Assembly: GCF_000515335.1 (NCBI RefSeq)
Contig: NZ_KI911563.1
Coordinates: 525,576-589,575, forward strand
Length of the DNA stretch: 64,000 bases
Source: Cohnella panacarvi Gsoil 349
GTDB lineage: Bacteria > Bacillota > Bacilli > Paenibacillales > Paenibacillaceae
Reading direction: 5' to 3'
Shown: positions 47,539 to 58,073 of the stretch, one piece after another
Numbering within the stretch: the first letter of the stretch is position 1
Layout of the letters: each line of letters opens with the position of its first letter
Notes under the pieces: model-generated
What the model saw: the letters and a program-made list of their open reading frames with translations, nothing else
Told to the model about the DNA's origin: nothing
Databases searched by the model: none
Translations under genes and position numbers: made by a program

Positions 47539-49815
47539 TTACATGCTGCCATGGAACGTGCGGCTGATGACGTCCATCTGCTGCGCGCGGGTCAGCTTAA
47601 TGAAGTTGACGGCGTAGCCGGATACGCGGATCGTCAGCTGCGGGTATTGTTCGGGATGCTCCATCGCGTCGAGCAACTGTTCGCGATTGAACACGTTCAC
47701 GTTCAAGTGATGACCTCTCTTGGCGGCATAACCGTCGAGCAGCGATACGAGATTGCGTACTCTCGCGTCAGCTTCCCGGCCGAGCGCTTTCGGGATCAGC
47801 GAGAACGTGTTCGAGATGCCGTCCAGGCTGCTCTCGTACGGCAGCTTCGCTACCGAGTTCAGCGAGGCCAGTGCGCCTTTGCGGTCTCTTCCGTGCATCG
47901 GGTTGGCGCCGGGAGCGAACGGATCGCCTTGCTTGCGCCCGTCGGGCGTGCTGCCCGTCTTTTTGCCGTATACGACGTTAGATGTGATCGTCAGGACCGA
48001 TTGGGTCGGGATCGCTCCGCGATAAGTGCGATGTTTTTTCAGCTTGTTCATGAACGTTTCCGTCAATTGCACGGCCAGTTCATCGACTCGATCGTCGTTG
48101 TTGCCGTATTGCGGATATTCTCCTTCGATCTCGAAGTCGACGGCAAGCCCTTTGTCGTTGCGAATCGGTTTGACTTTGGCGTATTTGATCGCGCTGAGCG
48201 AGTCGGCGACGACGGACAAGCCGGCGATTCCGCAAGCCATCGTGCGTATGATCTCCGTATCGTGCAGCGCCATCTCGATCCGTTCGTAACTATACTTGTC
48301 GTGCATGTAGTGAATGACGTTCAGCGTTTCCATGTACAGTTTGGCTAGCCACTCGAGCATCTCGTCGTACCGCTTCATCACTTCCTCGAAGTTCAGGACG
48401 TCTCCGCCGATCGGAGCGGATGCCGGGCCGACTTGGATGCCGAGCATTTCGTCCACTCCGCCGTTGATCGCGTACAGCAGCGCTTTGGCTAAGTTCGCCC
48501 GCGCTCCGAAGAACTGAAGCTGCTTGCCGATGCGCATCGCCGACACGCAGCAGGCGATCCCATAGTCGTCGCCGTAGATCGGACGCATCAGATCGTCGTT
48601 CTCGTATTGGATCGAGCTCGTATCGATCGACACTTTGGCGCAGAATTCCTTGAAGCCCTGCGGCAGCTCCGTCGACCATAATACCGTTAAGTTCGGTTCC
48701 GGCGCCGGTCCCAGATTGTACAGCGTGTGGAGGAAGCGGAACGAGTTGCGCGTTACCCTCGTCTTCCCGTCCAGCCCCATGCCGCCGATCGATTCCGTCA
48801 CCCAAGTCGGGTCGCCGCTGAACAGCTCATTGTAGTCGGGCGTGCGCAGGAATTTGACGAGGCGGAGCTTCATGACGAGATGATCGACGAGCTCTTGCGC
48901 TTCGACTTCGGTTAGGCGATTCTCCTGAATATCGCGCTCGATATAGATGTCCAGGAAGCTGGATACGCGACCGAGGCTCATCGCCGCGCCGTTCTGCTCT
49001 TTAATGGCGGCTAAGTAAGCGAAGTACAGCCATTGCACCGCTTCCTTCGCCGTAGCGGCCGGTCCGGAAATATCGAAACCGTACGAAGCGGCCATCTGTT
49101 TCAGCTCGCCGAGGGCTCGGATTTGCTCCGACACTTCTTCCCGGGCACGAATGACGTCGTCCGTCAGCTTCTCTTGCTCCATTCGTTTCAAATCCGCTTG
49201 CTTGGCCGAGAGGAGACGATCGACGCCGTACAGCGCTACCCTGCGGTAGTCGCCGATGATGCGGCCGCGGCCGTAAGCATCCGGCAAGCCGGTGACGATC
49301 CCCGCTTTGCGGGCGAGCTTCATTTCCGTCGTATAGGCATCGAATACGCCTTGGTTATGGGTTTTGCGAATATCGGTGAACGTGCGGATGATTTCGTCGG
49401 GCAGCTTGTAACCGTAAGCCTCGCAAGCATCGATGACCATCCGGATGCCTCCGAAAGGCTGTACGGACCGTTTCAGCGGAGCGTCCGTCTGCAGGCCGAC
49501 GATCTTCTCGAGCCACGGGTCGATATACCCCGGTTCGTGGGAGACGATCGTCGACACCGTGTTCGTATCGACGTCCAACACCCCGCCGTTGTCGCGTTCC
49601 TTCTTCATCAGCTCGAGAACGATATTCCATAGGCTCTTGGTCGCTGTCGTAGGAGGCGCGAGAAACTTTTCGTCTCCTTCGTACGGCGTCAGGTTAAGCG
49701 TCAGAAAATCGCCCACGTCGACGTCGTGAATCCAGCGGCCTGTGCGGAACCCCCGCCAGCCGTCCAATCGGTTCGACGGGGGTTCTCCTAGAACGTGCTT
49801 TTCCGAAATTGCCAT
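47539..49815 (-). CDS. pflB: Pyruvate formate-lyase
   Basis: 758 residues from ATG at 49815, chosen for GAGGAGGAG upstream and the start [11 protein letters not shown]; an open frame extends far upstream into adhE shadow sequence. Catalytic cysteine pair in [10 protein letters not shown] and the C-terminal glycyl radical in RVSGYAVNF. Cleaves pyruvate with CoA to acetyl-CoA and formate in anaerobic growth. Formate and NAD+ regeneration are linked to the adhE gene 83 bp upstream. Confidence 0.97.
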   Translation of the reverse strand: MAISEKHVLGEPPSNRLDGWRGFRTGRWIHDVDVGDFLTLNLTPYEGDEKFLAPPTTATKSLWNIVLELMKKERDNGGVLDVDTNTVSTIVSHEPGYIDPWLEKIVGLQTDAPLKRSVQPFGGIRMVIDACEAYGYKLPDEIIRTFTDIRKTHNQGVFDAYTTEMKLARKAGIVTGLPDAYGRGRIIGDYRRVALYGVDRLLSAKQADLKRMEQEKLTDDVIRAREEVSEQIRALGELKQMAASYGFDISGPAATAKEAVQWLYFAYLAAIKEQNGAAMSLGRVSSFLDIYIERDIQENRLTEVEAQELVDHLVMKLRLVKFLRTPDYNELFSGDPTWVTESIGGMGLDGKTRVTRNSFRFLHTLYNLGPAPEPNLTVLWSTELPQGFKEFCAKVSIDTSSIQYENDDLMRPIYGDDYGIACCVSAMRIGKQLQFFGARANLAKALLYAINGGVDEMLGIQVGPASAPIGGDVLNFEEVMKRYDEMLEWLAKLYMETLNVIHYMHDKYSYERIEMALHDTEIIRTMACGIAGLSVVADSLSAIKYAKVKPIRNDKGLAVDFEIEGEYPQYGNNDDRVDELAVQLTETFMNKLKKHRTYRGAIPTQSVLTITSNVVYGKKTGSTPDGRKQGDPFAPGANPMHGRDRKGALASLNSVAKLPYESSLDGISNTFSLIPKALGREADARVRNLVSLLDGYAAKRGHHLNVNVFNREQLLDAMEHPEQYPQLTIRVSGYAVNFIKLTRAQQMDVISRTFHGSM

Positions 49816-49898
49816 GATGTGCTCCTCCTCGATGGAGATTTTTATTCGTTGGGCTCGAACGACTCGCCTTTGTTGACGGCTGCGTCGGTTAGGATGGA

Positions 49899-52511
49899 TT
49901 AGAAGTTCCCGTAGAAAGCGTTGCGATAGACGTCGGCAAGCTCCGTGACGAGCGGCATCCTCGGGTTGGCCGTCGTGCATTGGTCTTCGAACGCGCGATC
50001 CGCCAGGTGGTCCACTCTCGCTTCGAAATCTTTGTCGTCGAAGCCGAGCTCTCGGAACGTCTCGGGTATGCCGATCGACCGGTTCAGCTTGCGAATCGCT
50101 TCGATCAGGCTGTTCACGCCCTCTTCGGTCGTCGCCGCCGGCAGTCCAAGCATTCTGGCGATTTCGGCGTACCTCTTGTCGGCTACGTAATGGTCGTATT
50201 TCGGAAAAGAAGCGAATTTCGTCGGCTTCTGCGCGTTGTACCGAATGACGTGCGGCATCAGGATCGCGTTCGTGCGTCCGTGCGCCGTATGATATTGACC
50301 GCCCCACTTGTGCGCCAAGCTGTGGTTGATGCCCAGGAAGGCGTTCGCGAACGCCATGCCGGCGATCGTCGATGCGTTGTGCATTTTCTCCCGGGCTAGC
50401 GGGTCCGCCGTCGCGAAGGAATTTTCCAAATGCTCGAACACGAGCTGGATCGCCTTGAGCGCGAGTCCGTCGGTGTAATCGTTCGCCATGACCGACACGT
50501 ACGCTTCGATCGCATGCGTCAGGACGTCCATGCCGGTGTCGGCGACCGCCGTCTTCGGCAGACTGTACACGTACTCGGGATCGATAATGGCCACGTCGGG
50601 CGTCAGCTCGTAATCGGCGAGAGGATACTTGGTGTTGCCTTTCTCCTTGTCGGTAATGACGGCGAACGAGGTCACTTCCGAGCCGGTACCCGATGTCGTC
50701 GGAATCGCTACGAACTTCGCTTTCCGGCCGAGTCGCGGATATTTGTAGATCCGCTTGCGGATGTCCAGAAACTTCATCTTGAGCGAATCGAAGCTTGTAT
50801 CCGGGTATTCGTAGAACACCCACATCGCTTTCGCGGCGTCCATCGGCGAGCCTCCGCCCAGCGCGATGATGCAGTCCGGCTTGAATTGCTCCATCAACCG
50901 CGTTCCGCGCCGTACCGTCTCGACCGAAGGATCGGGCTCGACATCGGAGAAGATTTCGATCGCTACCGGAAGCTTGCGTTTACGCAGATAGTACTCGACC
51001 TTCTCGACGTAACCGAGCTTCACCATGGCCGCGTCGGTGACGATCATAATACGGGTTATGTCCGGCATTTTCTCGAGATATTGCGTCGATCCGCGTTCGA
51101 AATACACTTTCGGCGGCACTTTGAACCATTGCATGTTCGTCGTCCGGTAAGCGACGCGTTTGACGTTGATCAGGTTGACCGCCGTCACGTTCGAAGTCGT
51201 GGAGTTGCTGCCGTAAGAGCCGCATCCGAGCGTAAGCGACGGCAAGTTCGTGTTGTAGATGTCGCCGATCGCCCCGTGCGTCGAAGGAGCGTTGACGATA
51301 ATGCGTCCCGTCTGCAGCCTCTCCGAGAAGGCGGCGATGACGGCCTGATCGTTCGAGTGGATGACGGACGAGTGACCCATGCCGCCGAAGCCGACGACTT
51401 GCGCCGCTCGTTCGATGCCCTGCTCCGGGGACTTCACCTTGTAGCAGGCAAGCACGGGACTCAGCTTCTCGGCGGAGAGCGGATACTTCGCCCCAACCCC
51501 ATCGAGCTCCGCGACCAGCACTTTCGTGCCGGCAGGTACCGTGATGCCCGCCATCTCCGCGATCCTGATCGCGGATTGCCCGACGATAACCGCGTTGACC
51601 GCGCATTTATCGGCGTTGATGACAAGCTTGGATACCGACTCGGTCTCTTCTTTGTTCAAGAAGCAACACCCCAGCTCGGACATGAGCTTCTTCGCGGTTT
51701 TGTAGATCGGCTCGTCGAGGATGACCGCTTGCTCCGAAGCGCATATCATCCCGTTATCGAACGTCTTGGACAGAATGAGATCGGTCACCGCCTGCTCCAG
51801 GTTCGCCGTGCGTTCAATGAAGCAGGGCACGTTGCCTGGACCGACGCCGAGCGCCGGTTTGCCGGTGCTGTACGCCGCTTTGACCATCGCCGAACCTCCT
51901 GTCGCGAGCACGAGCGCCACGTCCTTGTGGTTCATGAGCAGTTGCGTCGCTTCGACGGAAGGCTTCTCGATCCATTGGATGCAATGCTCGGGCGCTCCCG
52001 CCGCTACCGCGGCGTCGAGCAGCGTCTTGGCTGCCTCGGCGCTGGAGCGCTGCGCGGATGGGTGAAAGGCGAAGACGATCGGGTTCCGCGTCTTGGCTGC
52101 GATCAGCGCCTTGAACATGGTGGTGGAAGTCGGATTGGTAACCGGAGTGATACCTGCGATAACGCCGACCGGTTCCGCGACTTTGCGGTAGCTCTCGTAC
52201 GGATTATCCTCGATAATGCCGACCGTTCTCTCGTTCTTGATGCTGTGGTAAATGTATTCCGTGGCGAAAATGTTCTTCGTGATCTTGTCCTCGTATACGC
52301 CCCTGCCGGTTTCTTCCACCGCCATCTTGGCGAGCGTCATATGCCGATCGAGCCCGGCGAGCGCCATCCGCTGCACGATCCGGTCGATTTGCTCCTGATC
52401 GAGCGCCATATAAGCCTCCTGCGCCCGCTTGGCTCTCTCGGCTAGCCGGTTCACTTCGTCCTGCGCCGTAAGGATCGTCTCCTGCGCTTTTTCTTTGATG
52501 GACATAGCCAT
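49899..52511 (-). CDS. adhE: Bifunctional acetaldehyde-CoA/alcohol dehydrogenase
   Basis: 870 residues, standard for AdhE. The N-terminal aldehyde dehydrogenase half (1-440) has its catalytic Cys in [12 protein letters not shown]; the C-terminal iron-dependent alcohol dehydrogenase half has [13 protein letters not shown] and metal-binding His in [21 protein letters not shown]. It reduces acetyl-CoA to ethanol in two NADH-dependent steps and recycles NAD+ in fermentation. AdhE forms long helical spirosomes. No own promoter motif seen; the 33-bp gap to the DoxX gene suggests cotranscription. Confidence 0.97.
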   Translation of the reverse strand: MAMSIKEKAQETILTAQDEVNRLAERAKRAQEAYMALDQEQIDRIVQRMALAGLDRHMTLAKMAVEETGRGVYEDKITKNIFATEYIYHSIKNERTVGIIEDNPYESYRKVAEPVGVIAGITPVTNPTSTTMFKALIAAKTRNPIVFAFHPSAQRSSAEAAKTLLDAAVAAGAPEHCIQWIEKPSVEATQLLMNHKDVALVLATGGSAMVKAAYSTGKPALGVGPGNVPCFIERTANLEQAVTDLILSKTFDNGMICASEQAVILDEPIYKTAKKLMSELGCCFLNKEETESVSKLVINADKCAVNAVIVGQSAIRIAEMAGITVPAGTKVLVAELDGVGAKYPLSAEKLSPVLACYKVKSPEQGIERAAQVVGFGGMGHSSVIHSNDQAVIAAFSERLQTGRIIVNAPSTHGAIGDIYNTNLPSLTLGCGSYGSNSTTSNVTAVNLINVKRVAYRTTNMQWFKVPPKVYFERGSTQYLEKMPDITRIMIVTDAAMVKLGYVEKVEYYLRKRKLPVAIEIFSDVEPDPSVETVRRGTRLMEQFKPDCIIALGGGSPMDAAKAMWVFYEYPDTSFDSLKMKFLDIRKRIYKYPRLGRKAKFVAIPTTSGTGSEVTSFAVITDKEKGNTKYPLADYELTPDVAIIDPEYVYSLPKTAVADTGMDVLTHAIEAYVSVMANDYTDGLALKAIQLVFEHLENSFATADPLAREKMHNASTIAGMAFANAFLGINHSLAHKWGGQYHTAHGRTNAILMPHVIRYNAQKPTKFASFPKYDHYVADKRYAEIARMLGLPAATTEEGVNSLIEAIRKLNRSIGIPETFRELGFDDKDFEARVDHLADRAFEDQCTTANPRMPLVTELADVYRNAFYGNF

Positions 52512-52544
52512 CCACTCCCCATCCGGTTTATTGGTATAAATCCG

Positions 52545-53102
52545 TTAGTGCGTGAGGACTTTATTCTTAGGACCGCCGAACGTCTCGGCGTTATCGTCCT
52601 TCTCTTGACGATGGGTCAGCTTCGCCCAGCCTTTGCGCAGGAGCGGCAGCAAGTACGCGTCGAGTCCGAAGCGTCCGGCGTTCGCGCCGGCCGTGAAGAC
52701 GATGAAGCCGAGGACGAGCAACCAAGGGTTCGTGCTTACGGTTCCGGCTAACAGGAACATGACGTTCAGCATCATTCCGAAGAAGGCGGCCGTAATCGTG
52801 AGTCCGCCGACGATGAGTCCGACGCCGATCAGGAATTCGCCGACCGGAATCAGGAAGTTGATCAGCTTCACGTTCGGCAAGGCGAAATGTTCGATGAAAT
52901 ACGTGTAGTTCGGGTAGATCACCTCTTGCGTCGCATGATCGGCGATCGGTTTGCCGACCGCGCCTTTCAGGAAGCCCGTGGCGTCGAATCCGCCGGTCAT
53001 CTTATGCCATCCTGCGTCGAGCCATTGCCAACCGACGTAAATTCTGAGCAACGTAATCGCTGCGGCAACACCAATGTTTTCTCTGAACCATCTCATAAGC
53101 AT
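52545..53102 (-). CDS. DoxX-family membrane protein
   Basis: 185 residues from ATG at 53102, chosen since AAGGAG lies 9 nt before it and would abut the upstream ATG at 53111. Four helices with the DoxX motif RIYVGWQWLDAGWHKMTGG and NPWLLVLGFIVFTAGANAGRFGLDAYL. DoxX proteins are linked with thiosulfate:quinone reduction or redox balance; a quinone-linked role is likely, but not shown. It heads an operon with adhE, pflB and pflA, downstream of a Crp/Fnr box. Confidence 0.87.
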   Translation of the reverse strand: MLMRWFRENIGVAAAITLLRIYVGWQWLDAGWHKMTGGFDATGFLKGAVGKPIADHATQEVIYPNYTYFIEHFALPNVKLINFLIPVGEFLIGVGLIVGGLTITAAFFGMMLNVMFLLAGTVSTNPWLLVLGFIVFTAGANAGRFGLDAYLLPLLRKGWAKLTHRQEKDDNAETFGGPKNKVLTH

Positions 53103-53150
53103 GTGGGCCATCTCCTTATGGATTTTGTTTTTGGTATATGTCGTCTAACT

Positions 53151-53168
53151 TTGTGATTTAATTCACTT
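53151..53168 (-). promoter_or_regulatory. Crp/Fnr-type box before doxX-adhE-pflB-pflA
   Basis: TTGTGA-TTTAAT-TCACTT, one base off TGTGA-N6-TCACA. Center about 57 bp before the DoxX start; a CAAAAT -10-like box (53122-53127) lies 25 bp downstream, near the distance for a class II activator site. Confidence 0.7.
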
Positions 53169-53179
53169 AATAGGCCGCG

Positions 53180-53695
53180 CTAAAAATCGTATCGGTTCGA
53201 GCGGTCTTCCAAGGATCGAATGATCTGATCCTCTTCCTCCAACCGGTTGACCAGAGCGGCGTAAGCGTAGAGCACGTAAGAGGCCAGCCGCGTCGCTTCA
53301 CTGCGGGGATACGGCTGCTGGAGACGATCTGCCTGTACGACGAACAGATGCAGATATTTGCCGGCCAAACCGTATTCTTGCTCGATGGAGCGATGCAAGT
53401 CGGGCTCGAGGCCAAGATACCAGGAAGCGTATGGGAACAGCTCGAGTTTCTCCCAACGATCGTGTTCGTTCCACTCGGATTTGAGCGACTGTATCTCATC
53501 GTACAATTGCCGTATTTTATCGTTCAGGATCGCATCTTCGCTCTCGTGGCGAACGTCGCAGGCTAGACTGTAAAGGCGCTGAAGTCTTTGTCTTAACAGA
53601 TCGTTCTCGTAAATCACTCTGGAAGCTCCCGTCTCCGCCATCAACTGGCGCATTTCGGGCGGCGGGATCATGTTGTCGGATAACGTGTGGTTCAT
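53180..53695 (-). CDS. Helical protein of unknown function in the anaerobic block
   Basis: 171 residues, nearly all alpha-helical with heptad-like stretches (ENDLLRQRLQRLYSLA; LNDKIRQLYDEIQSLKSEW) and a conserved-looking ELFPYASWYLGLEPD core. No membrane helix or cysteine cluster. Size and composition recall TorD/NarJ-type chaperones, but the signature could not be identified, so it stays unassigned. The perfect Crp/Fnr box upstream ties it to anaerobic growth. Confidence 0.65.
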   Translation of the reverse strand: MNHTLSDNMIPPPEMRQLMAETGASRVIYENDLLRQRLQRLYSLACDVRHESEDAILNDKIRQLYDEIQSLKSEWNEHDRWEKLELFPYASWYLGLEPDLHRSIEQEYGLAGKYLHLFVVQADRLQQPYPRSEATRLASYVLYAYAALVNRLEEEDQIIRSLEDRSNRYDF

Positions 53696-53754
53696 CTTGC
53701 GTGTCCTCCTTCGCTTTTCTTGACTTCAGTGTACCAAGCTCCGCCGTTCAATAA

Positions 53755-53770
53755 TGTGAATAAAATCACA
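53755..53770 (-). promoter_or_regulatory. Perfect Crp/Fnr box before the helical protein gene
   Basis: TGTGA-ATAAAA-TCACA. With the box center at -41.5 the -10 falls exactly on TACACT (53728-53733, minus strand), a class II arrangement. A second half-site TTGTGA (53775-53780) follows. Confidence 0.75.
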
Positions 53771-54175
53771 ATAGTTGTGAACAAAATGAAAACAAAGGCT
53801 GAACTGGGTCAGGCATTGTTCGTCGGTGAGCGACTGTTCGTTGGCGATGGATTGTACGGAATACAGTTATCTATACGGATCAATCCGATTAGCCGAGCTA
53901 CCTGCACGAAGTACATGTATACATCTGGTTTGTAGCTGAAAACCCCCTTTAGACCCGTCCGGGATGTACTCCGTACATCTATTCAGTGATTTGGGTCGCT
54001 GATATTTTTAATAACAGTAGTCGGTGCAGTTAAACAATGATCAAATCGATCTATGCGTCCCCCATTACCATCGATTAGCCATCCGATCCTTCGCATACCT
54101 TCGCATACTAACCCAACAATCCATAACGTACTAACCAAACTATCCATCGCCGTACTAATCAACCATACTCAATGC
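53771..54175. other. AT-rich gap without a recognised gene
   Basis: About 400 bp between the Crp/Fnr box and the hemY stop. It contains short direct repeats (CTTCGCATAC twice near 54093; GTACTAA repeats near 54128-54159) and no convincing reading frame with a ribosome site. No terminator for hemY was found. Confidence 0.5.
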
Positions 54176-55603
54176 TCATTCCACGAAATAATGAATCAAC
54201 CGCTCGGCCGCGGTTTTCCCTTGCTGGACGCAATCGGGGATACCGACTCCTTCGTACCCTGCCCCGCATAGCCATATCCCCGGCTTTAGCAGCTTCAATC
54301 GTTCATTCAGCCTCGCCAATCGTTCCCGGTGTCCGACCGGATACTGCGGCATCGAGCGTAGACAACGCGAAATCTCGACGAACTCCGGCTCGGCCGTGAT
54401 CCCCATCGTTTCCTTTAAATCCGCGCGCACGCCTTCGATCAGCTGCTTCTCGGATAACCGCAGCCAATCCTGGTCGTTCGACCGGCCGACATAAGTGCGC
54501 AACAGTACTTTTCCCTTCGGCGCCGCGTGCAGCCACTTCGAGGAAGTCCACGTGCAGGCGGTAATGAACCGACCTTCTTTGCGCGGCACGACGAAACCCG
54601 AACCGGCGTGCGAGCGACCGATTTCCTCTTGGTTATAAGCCAAAGCGATGTTGGCGACGGAAGCGTACGAGACTTGTTCCAGCGCCTCCGCTCCCGGCAC
54701 GTCGGTCAACAAACGAGCAGCCTCGTAGGATGGCAACGCCATAATAAGGCCGTCCGCTTCAAGATCGGTTCCGTCGGTCAGCTTCAGTACATACCCCCCG
54801 CCGTCGTTCGTCAGCCGTTCGATGCCTTGGCCGGTAACGATCCGAACCCCGGGGAGCGATTGTTCCAACTTATCGACCAGCGTCGATAACCCTTGCTTGA
54901 ACGTAAGAAACAGGCTCCTGCGCGCGATCTCCGGCAATCCGTCGAGCTTAGGCGTATCCTTCTTGGCGGCCAGCATGCCCAAGATGAGGCTGCGATGCTT
55001 CCGCTCGATCTGCTTAAATTGCGGGAACGTCGCGGCGAGGCTAAGCGATTGGGTGTCGCCCGCGTATATGCCCGCCAGAAGCGGCTCCGTAATATGCTCC
55101 AGCACTTCTTGCCCGAGCCTGCGCCGAATAAAGCCGCCTAATGATTCGTCTTCGTCGGCGCCCCTCCTAGGCAACAGCAGATCCATGGCCGCGCGAAGCT
55201 TGCCCAGCGGAGAGATCAACCCCGTCTTCATGAACGGGGTTACCGCCGTAGGGATACCCAGCACGAGCCCAAGAGGCATCGCGTGCAGCTTGCCCCGGTG
55301 AAGGATATAGTTCGTCTTCGCGTTCGGATTCGTCCCGGTTAATTGATCTTCTAGCCCAAGATCTTTAACCAGATTAATAATCGGCAGTTTACGCGCAAGG
55401 AACGAATCCGGCCCCTTCTCGATCACGAATCCGTCCCGGTGCAGCGTTCGAATTTTGCCGCCAAGCCGTTCGCTTTTCTCCACGATCGTAATGTCGACCG
55501 GAATCCGCGAATTCGCGCATTGCTTCGTTAAGTAAAATGCGGCGCTAAGCCCGGTAATCCCCCCGCCTGCGATAACGATCCGTATCCGCTTGTCCGCCGT
55601 CAT
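54176..55603 (-). CDS. hemY: Protoporphyrinogen/coproporphyrinogen oxidase (HemY/HemG-type)
   Basis: 475 residues from ATG at 55603, overlapping the radical SAM stop by 4 bp (ATGA). FAD motif IVIAGGGITGLSAAFYL at 8-24, VEKSERLGGKI, and C-terminal GAGYEGVGIPDCVQQGKTAA: the Gram-positive HemY type, which oxidises coproporphyrinogen III to coproporphyrin III with O2 in the coproporphyrin-dependent haem pathway. Coupling to a radical SAM gene under a Crp/Fnr box is notable, as this enzyme needs oxygen in known cases. Confidence 0.92.
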   Translation of the reverse strand: MTADKRIRIVIAGGGITGLSAAFYLTKQCANSRIPVDITIVEKSERLGGKIRTLHRDGFVIEKGPDSFLARKLPIINLVKDLGLEDQLTGTNPNAKTNYILHRGKLHAMPLGLVLGIPTAVTPFMKTGLISPLGKLRAAMDLLLPRRGADEDESLGGFIRRRLGQEVLEHITEPLLAGIYAGDTQSLSLAATFPQFKQIERKHRSLILGMLAAKKDTPKLDGLPEIARRSLFLTFKQGLSTLVDKLEQSLPGVRIVTGQGIERLTNDGGGYVLKLTDGTDLEADGLIMALPSYEAARLLTDVPGAEALEQVSYASVANIALAYNQEEIGRSHAGSGFVVPRKEGRFITACTWTSSKWLHAAPKGKVLLRTYVGRSNDQDWLRLSEKQLIEGVRADLKETMGITAEPEFVEISRCLRSMPQYPVGHRERLARLNERLKLLKPGIWLCGAGYEGVGIPDCVQQGKTAAERLIHYFVE

Positions 55604-56691
55604 CCGTTCACTCCGCTTGGCACGTACGCGCAATAAGGATCGCTCTCCAAGTAGTCGCCGGTCACTGCGTAGGCGCGTGCTCTCGAGCCGCCGCATATCG
55701 TCTTGAATTCGCATGCCCCGCACTTCCCCTTAAGCAACGATTTGTCGCGAAGCTCTTTCATAATCGGCGAATTCCGATAAATGTCCGTCAACGGTTGCTC
55801 TCTTACGTTGCCGCACTTAACGGGCAGAAATCCGCTGGGATAGACGTCCCCGATATGGCTGACGAACACGAAGCCGTCTCCGTCGTTGACGCCTTTGTGC
55901 GCCCGTCCGAGCATGTCGGCTCTCTTCGCGCTCTCCATCCCCGGCTGGATTGCCGTGCGTCCGCTCTCCTGCAAGAACACTCGGCGGTAATGCGGCGCTT
56001 CCGTCGCTTTGACGCCGTACGGCATCCGCCGCTGGACCTGGCACAGCCACTTCATCACTTCCTCGTGCTGCTGCGGCGAAATCATGTCCTTCTCCATTCC
56101 GCGCCCCGTCGGCACGAGGAAGAACAAGCTCCACAGCACCGCGCCCATATCCTTAACCTTCTCCGCGATCGCTTCCAGGTCTCGCAAGTTATATTGCGAC
56201 ACGGTCGTGTTCACTTGGATCGGAATACGCAGCTCTTTCAAATATTCGATCCCGCGCATCGTCAAATCGTAAGAGCCTTTCGTTCCCCGAAAATGGTCGT
56301 GTATTTCCGCGCGTGAACCGTCCAAGCTGAAAGCCCAACGGGACAACCCGACGTCCTTCGCCTTACGTACCGCGTCGCGCGTCACTTTAGGCGTAGCGCT
56401 CGGCGTCATGGACACCGGCAGCTTCTTCTCCTCGATCGCGTAGCGTGCAAGGTCGAACAAATCCGGACGCATTAACGGATCCCCGCCGGTAAAGACGAAG
56501 AGCGGGTTGTCCATCTCCGCGATGTTATCGATCAACTTCTTCCCTTCCTCGAACGACAATTGCCTCGGATCCGCCCGATATTGCGCTTCGGCCCGGCAAT
56601 GCAAGCATTTCAAAGCGCAAGCGCGGGTCACTTCCCAGATGACGATGAACGGGTTTACGTTATAGTCTCGTTCTTGCTTCAAGATCGGCAT
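55600..56691 (-). CDS. Radical SAM/SPASM protein (TIGR04053-like, haem-synthase-related)
   Basis: 363 residues. [4Fe-4S]/SAM motif Cys25-x3-Cys29-x2-Cys32 (TRACALKCLHCRAE), GGDPLMRPDL, and a C-terminal SPASM region with CGNVREQPL and CGACEFKTICGGSRARAYA binding extra clusters. Members close to AhbD and NirJ act on haem precursors; the TIGR04053-type group is often next to hemY-like genes, as here. A role in haem or haem-derivative synthesis under low oxygen is inference. Translation is coupled to hemY. Confidence 0.85.
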   Translation of the reverse strand: MPILKQERDYNVNPFIVIWEVTRACALKCLHCRAEAQYRADPRQLSFEEGKKLIDNIAEMDNPLFVFTGGDPLMRPDLFDLARYAIEEKKLPVSMTPSATPKVTRDAVRKAKDVGLSRWAFSLDGSRAEIHDHFRGTKGSYDLTMRGIEYLKELRIPIQVNTTVSQYNLRDLEAIAEKVKDMGAVLWSLFFLVPTGRGMEKDMISPQQHEEVMKWLCQVQRRMPYGVKATEAPHYRRVFLQESGRTAIQPGMESAKRADMLGRAHKGVNDGDGFVFVSHIGDVYPSGFLPVKCGNVREQPLTDIYRNSPIMKELRDKSLLKGKCGACEFKTICGGSRARAYAVTGDYLESDPYCAYVPSGVNG

Positions 56692-56746
56692 GACGTCCCT
56701 CCTAATCCGCTAGCTGATCCAAGCGTAACGGAGTTTCCCGGTTCGC

Positions 56747-56766
56747 ACTGTGAGGGCTGTCACAGT
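56747..56766. promoter_or_regulatory. Crp/Fnr box in the divergent radical SAM/ylbF promoter region
   Basis: Extended perfect dyad ACTGTGA-N6-TCACAGT. With class II spacing, -10-like boxes fall at TACGCT (56722-56727, minus) and TAAGGT (56786-56791, plus). It may serve either or both genes. Confidence 0.75.
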
Positions 56767-56823
56767 CGAAAGTGACGATTCGGTGTAAGGTGGATGGAGA
56801 TCGAACATAAGGAGGACGACGGT

Positions 56824-57243
56824 ATGATCGTTAAACTGGATGCGGATTTCATCCTGGATAGAATGGAATCGCTTTGCTCGGAGCTGCTGGAACAAAGCTC
56901 TTACAAGGCGCTTCGGCAATCGATATCGACTTTCGTGACGGATGAAGCGGCTATGAACCAGTACGAGCGGTTCTTGGAGCATAGCAACGCTCTGCAATCG
57001 AAGCAGGAGCGGAACATCGCGTTGTTGCCGGCCGAGGTCGAGTCGTTCGAGCAAGAGGAGCGTGCGTTATACGACAATGAAGCGATTCGCAAATTCCTAT
57101 ACGCGGAACGGGAATTCAGCCGCTTGCAAAACCTGATCAACCTGTATTTCGCGAAGACGCTCGAGCTTAACCGATTGCCTCTGCCCGGCGAACTAAAAGC
57201 CGGCGGATGCGGTTGCGGCGGCAGTTGCGGAAGCAGCCATTAA
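56824..57243 (+). CDS. ylbF: YlbF-family protein
   Basis: 139 residues from ATG at 56824, with AGGAGG 8 nt upstream. Helical YlbF/YmcA fold (ALRQSISTFVTDEAAMNQYERFLE) and a C-terminal cysteine motif GGCGCGGSCGSSH. In Bacillus subtilis, YlbF, YmcA and YaaT form a complex that carries Fe-S clusters and governs RNase Y processing, biofilm and sporulation. The Cys tail is consistent with cluster binding. Divergent from the radical SAM gene. Confidence 0.85.
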   Translation: MIVKLDADFILDRMESLCSELLEQSSYKALRQSISTFVTDEAAMNQYERFLEHSNALQSKQERNIALLPAEVESFEQEERALYDNEAIRKFLYAEREFSRLQNLINLYFAKTLELNRLPLPGELKAGGCGCGGSCGSSH

Positions 57244-57246
57244 AGG

Positions 57247-57290
57247 AAAAGCGGTAATCCCGCGTCGGCTTACGGGATTACCGCTTTTTA
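57247..57290. terminator. Bidirectional terminator between ylbF and ywiC
   Basis: 16-bp perfect stem AAAAGCGGTAATCCCG / CGGGATTACCGCTTTT, with T/A runs on both sides. Confidence 0.92.
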
Positions 57291-57293
57291 TCG

Positions 57294-58022
57294 CTATTCG
57301 ATCAGCAAAGCCGACAGCGCCAGAAACTGAACCGAACCGACGATCTCGATGATACCCACTTTCATGGGCCGCATCGCCTTTCCCCCGTAGACGAAAGCGC
57401 GGACCGCCGAGAATACGAACGGCAGCGTCAGCCAAGGAAGCCCGATCGCCCAAGGCACGGCAAGCACAATCAAGTGATACGCTCGCGCATAAGTCGTCCA
57501 ACGCTTATTCATGCGTTCGCGGAACACGGATTTGACGAAGAACGCGCTGCCCATGAAGTACAGAAAGCTTAGAAGAACGATCGCCGCCATCGTGCGGTCC
57601 CATCCTCCTCCGCCTAACAAGTAGGCAGCCGCTCCGCCAAAGGAGAAGATGAGGATGGCGCACATATCGTTGACGAGCGCCCGCTCCGCTTTGTGCTTCG
57701 TATGCCACACGTTCACAAGCAACAATAAACATAGCGGAATGCCGAAATAGAATAGTAAGGGAGTATCGATTAACGGCGGGATCAAACATACGAGCGCCGC
57801 GGCGCCGTACAGGCTCCCCCATTTGATCCAATAACTTTTGTTGGCGGATCTTTTGATCGACTGCAAGAAAGGGTACGATGAGAGATAGAGCAGCAGCCAT
57901 GCCGCGAACATCGCGAGATGCATCCCTTGCGCCTCCGCCGCGAACATGCCTAGCAGGAACGGTACGCTGATCATCGCCCAGCCGCCGTGTTCGTGCGGGA
58001 TGACGATTTTTCGTTGTTTCAT
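57294..58022 (-). CDS. ywiC: YwiC-like membrane protein
   Basis: 242 residues with about seven helices. It opens with IVIPHEHGGWAMISVPFLLG, the YwiC-like signature (a conserved PHEHGAW motif), and has AYHLIVLAVPWAIGLPW near the end. In Bacillus subtilis ywiC lies near fnr and narK; here it is divergent from a Crp/Fnr gene, a shared neighbourhood. Function is unknown; a role tied to anaerobic respiration is inference. Confidence 0.88.
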   Translation of the reverse strand: MKQRKIVIPHEHGGWAMISVPFLLGMFAAEAQGMHLAMFAAWLLLYLSSYPFLQSIKRSANKSYWIKWGSLYGAAALVCLIPPLIDTPLLFYFGIPLCLLLLVNVWHTKHKAERALVNDMCAILIFSFGGAAAYLLGGGGWDRTMAAIVLLSFLYFMGSAFFVKSVFRERMNKRWTTYARAYHLIVLAVPWAIGLPWLTLPFVFSAVRAFVYGGKAMRPMKVGIIEIVGSVQFLALSALLIE

Positions 58023-58073
58023 GGATGTAGGCCCCCTTGGTAATCATGAATATCCATAATGGAGGTAATCGGT

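Noticed and set aside
47539-50823. Very long pflB reading frame (1094 codons)
   Set aside because: The first 336 codons are Arg-rich shadow sequence of adhE; the real start with GAGGAGGAG and the family N-terminus is at 49815.
50430-52445. 671-codon plus-strand frame opposite adhE
   Set aside because: Antisense shadow of a highly conserved gene, with Arg/His/Asp-rich composition and no ribosome site.
53180-53695. Assignment of the helical protein as a TorD/NarJ chaperone
   Set aside because: Size and anaerobic context fit, but the conserved family motifs could not be found, so it is left as unknown.
54893-55301. Plus-strand frames opposite hemY
   Set aside because: Shadow frames with composition typical of antisense reading of a GC-rich gene.
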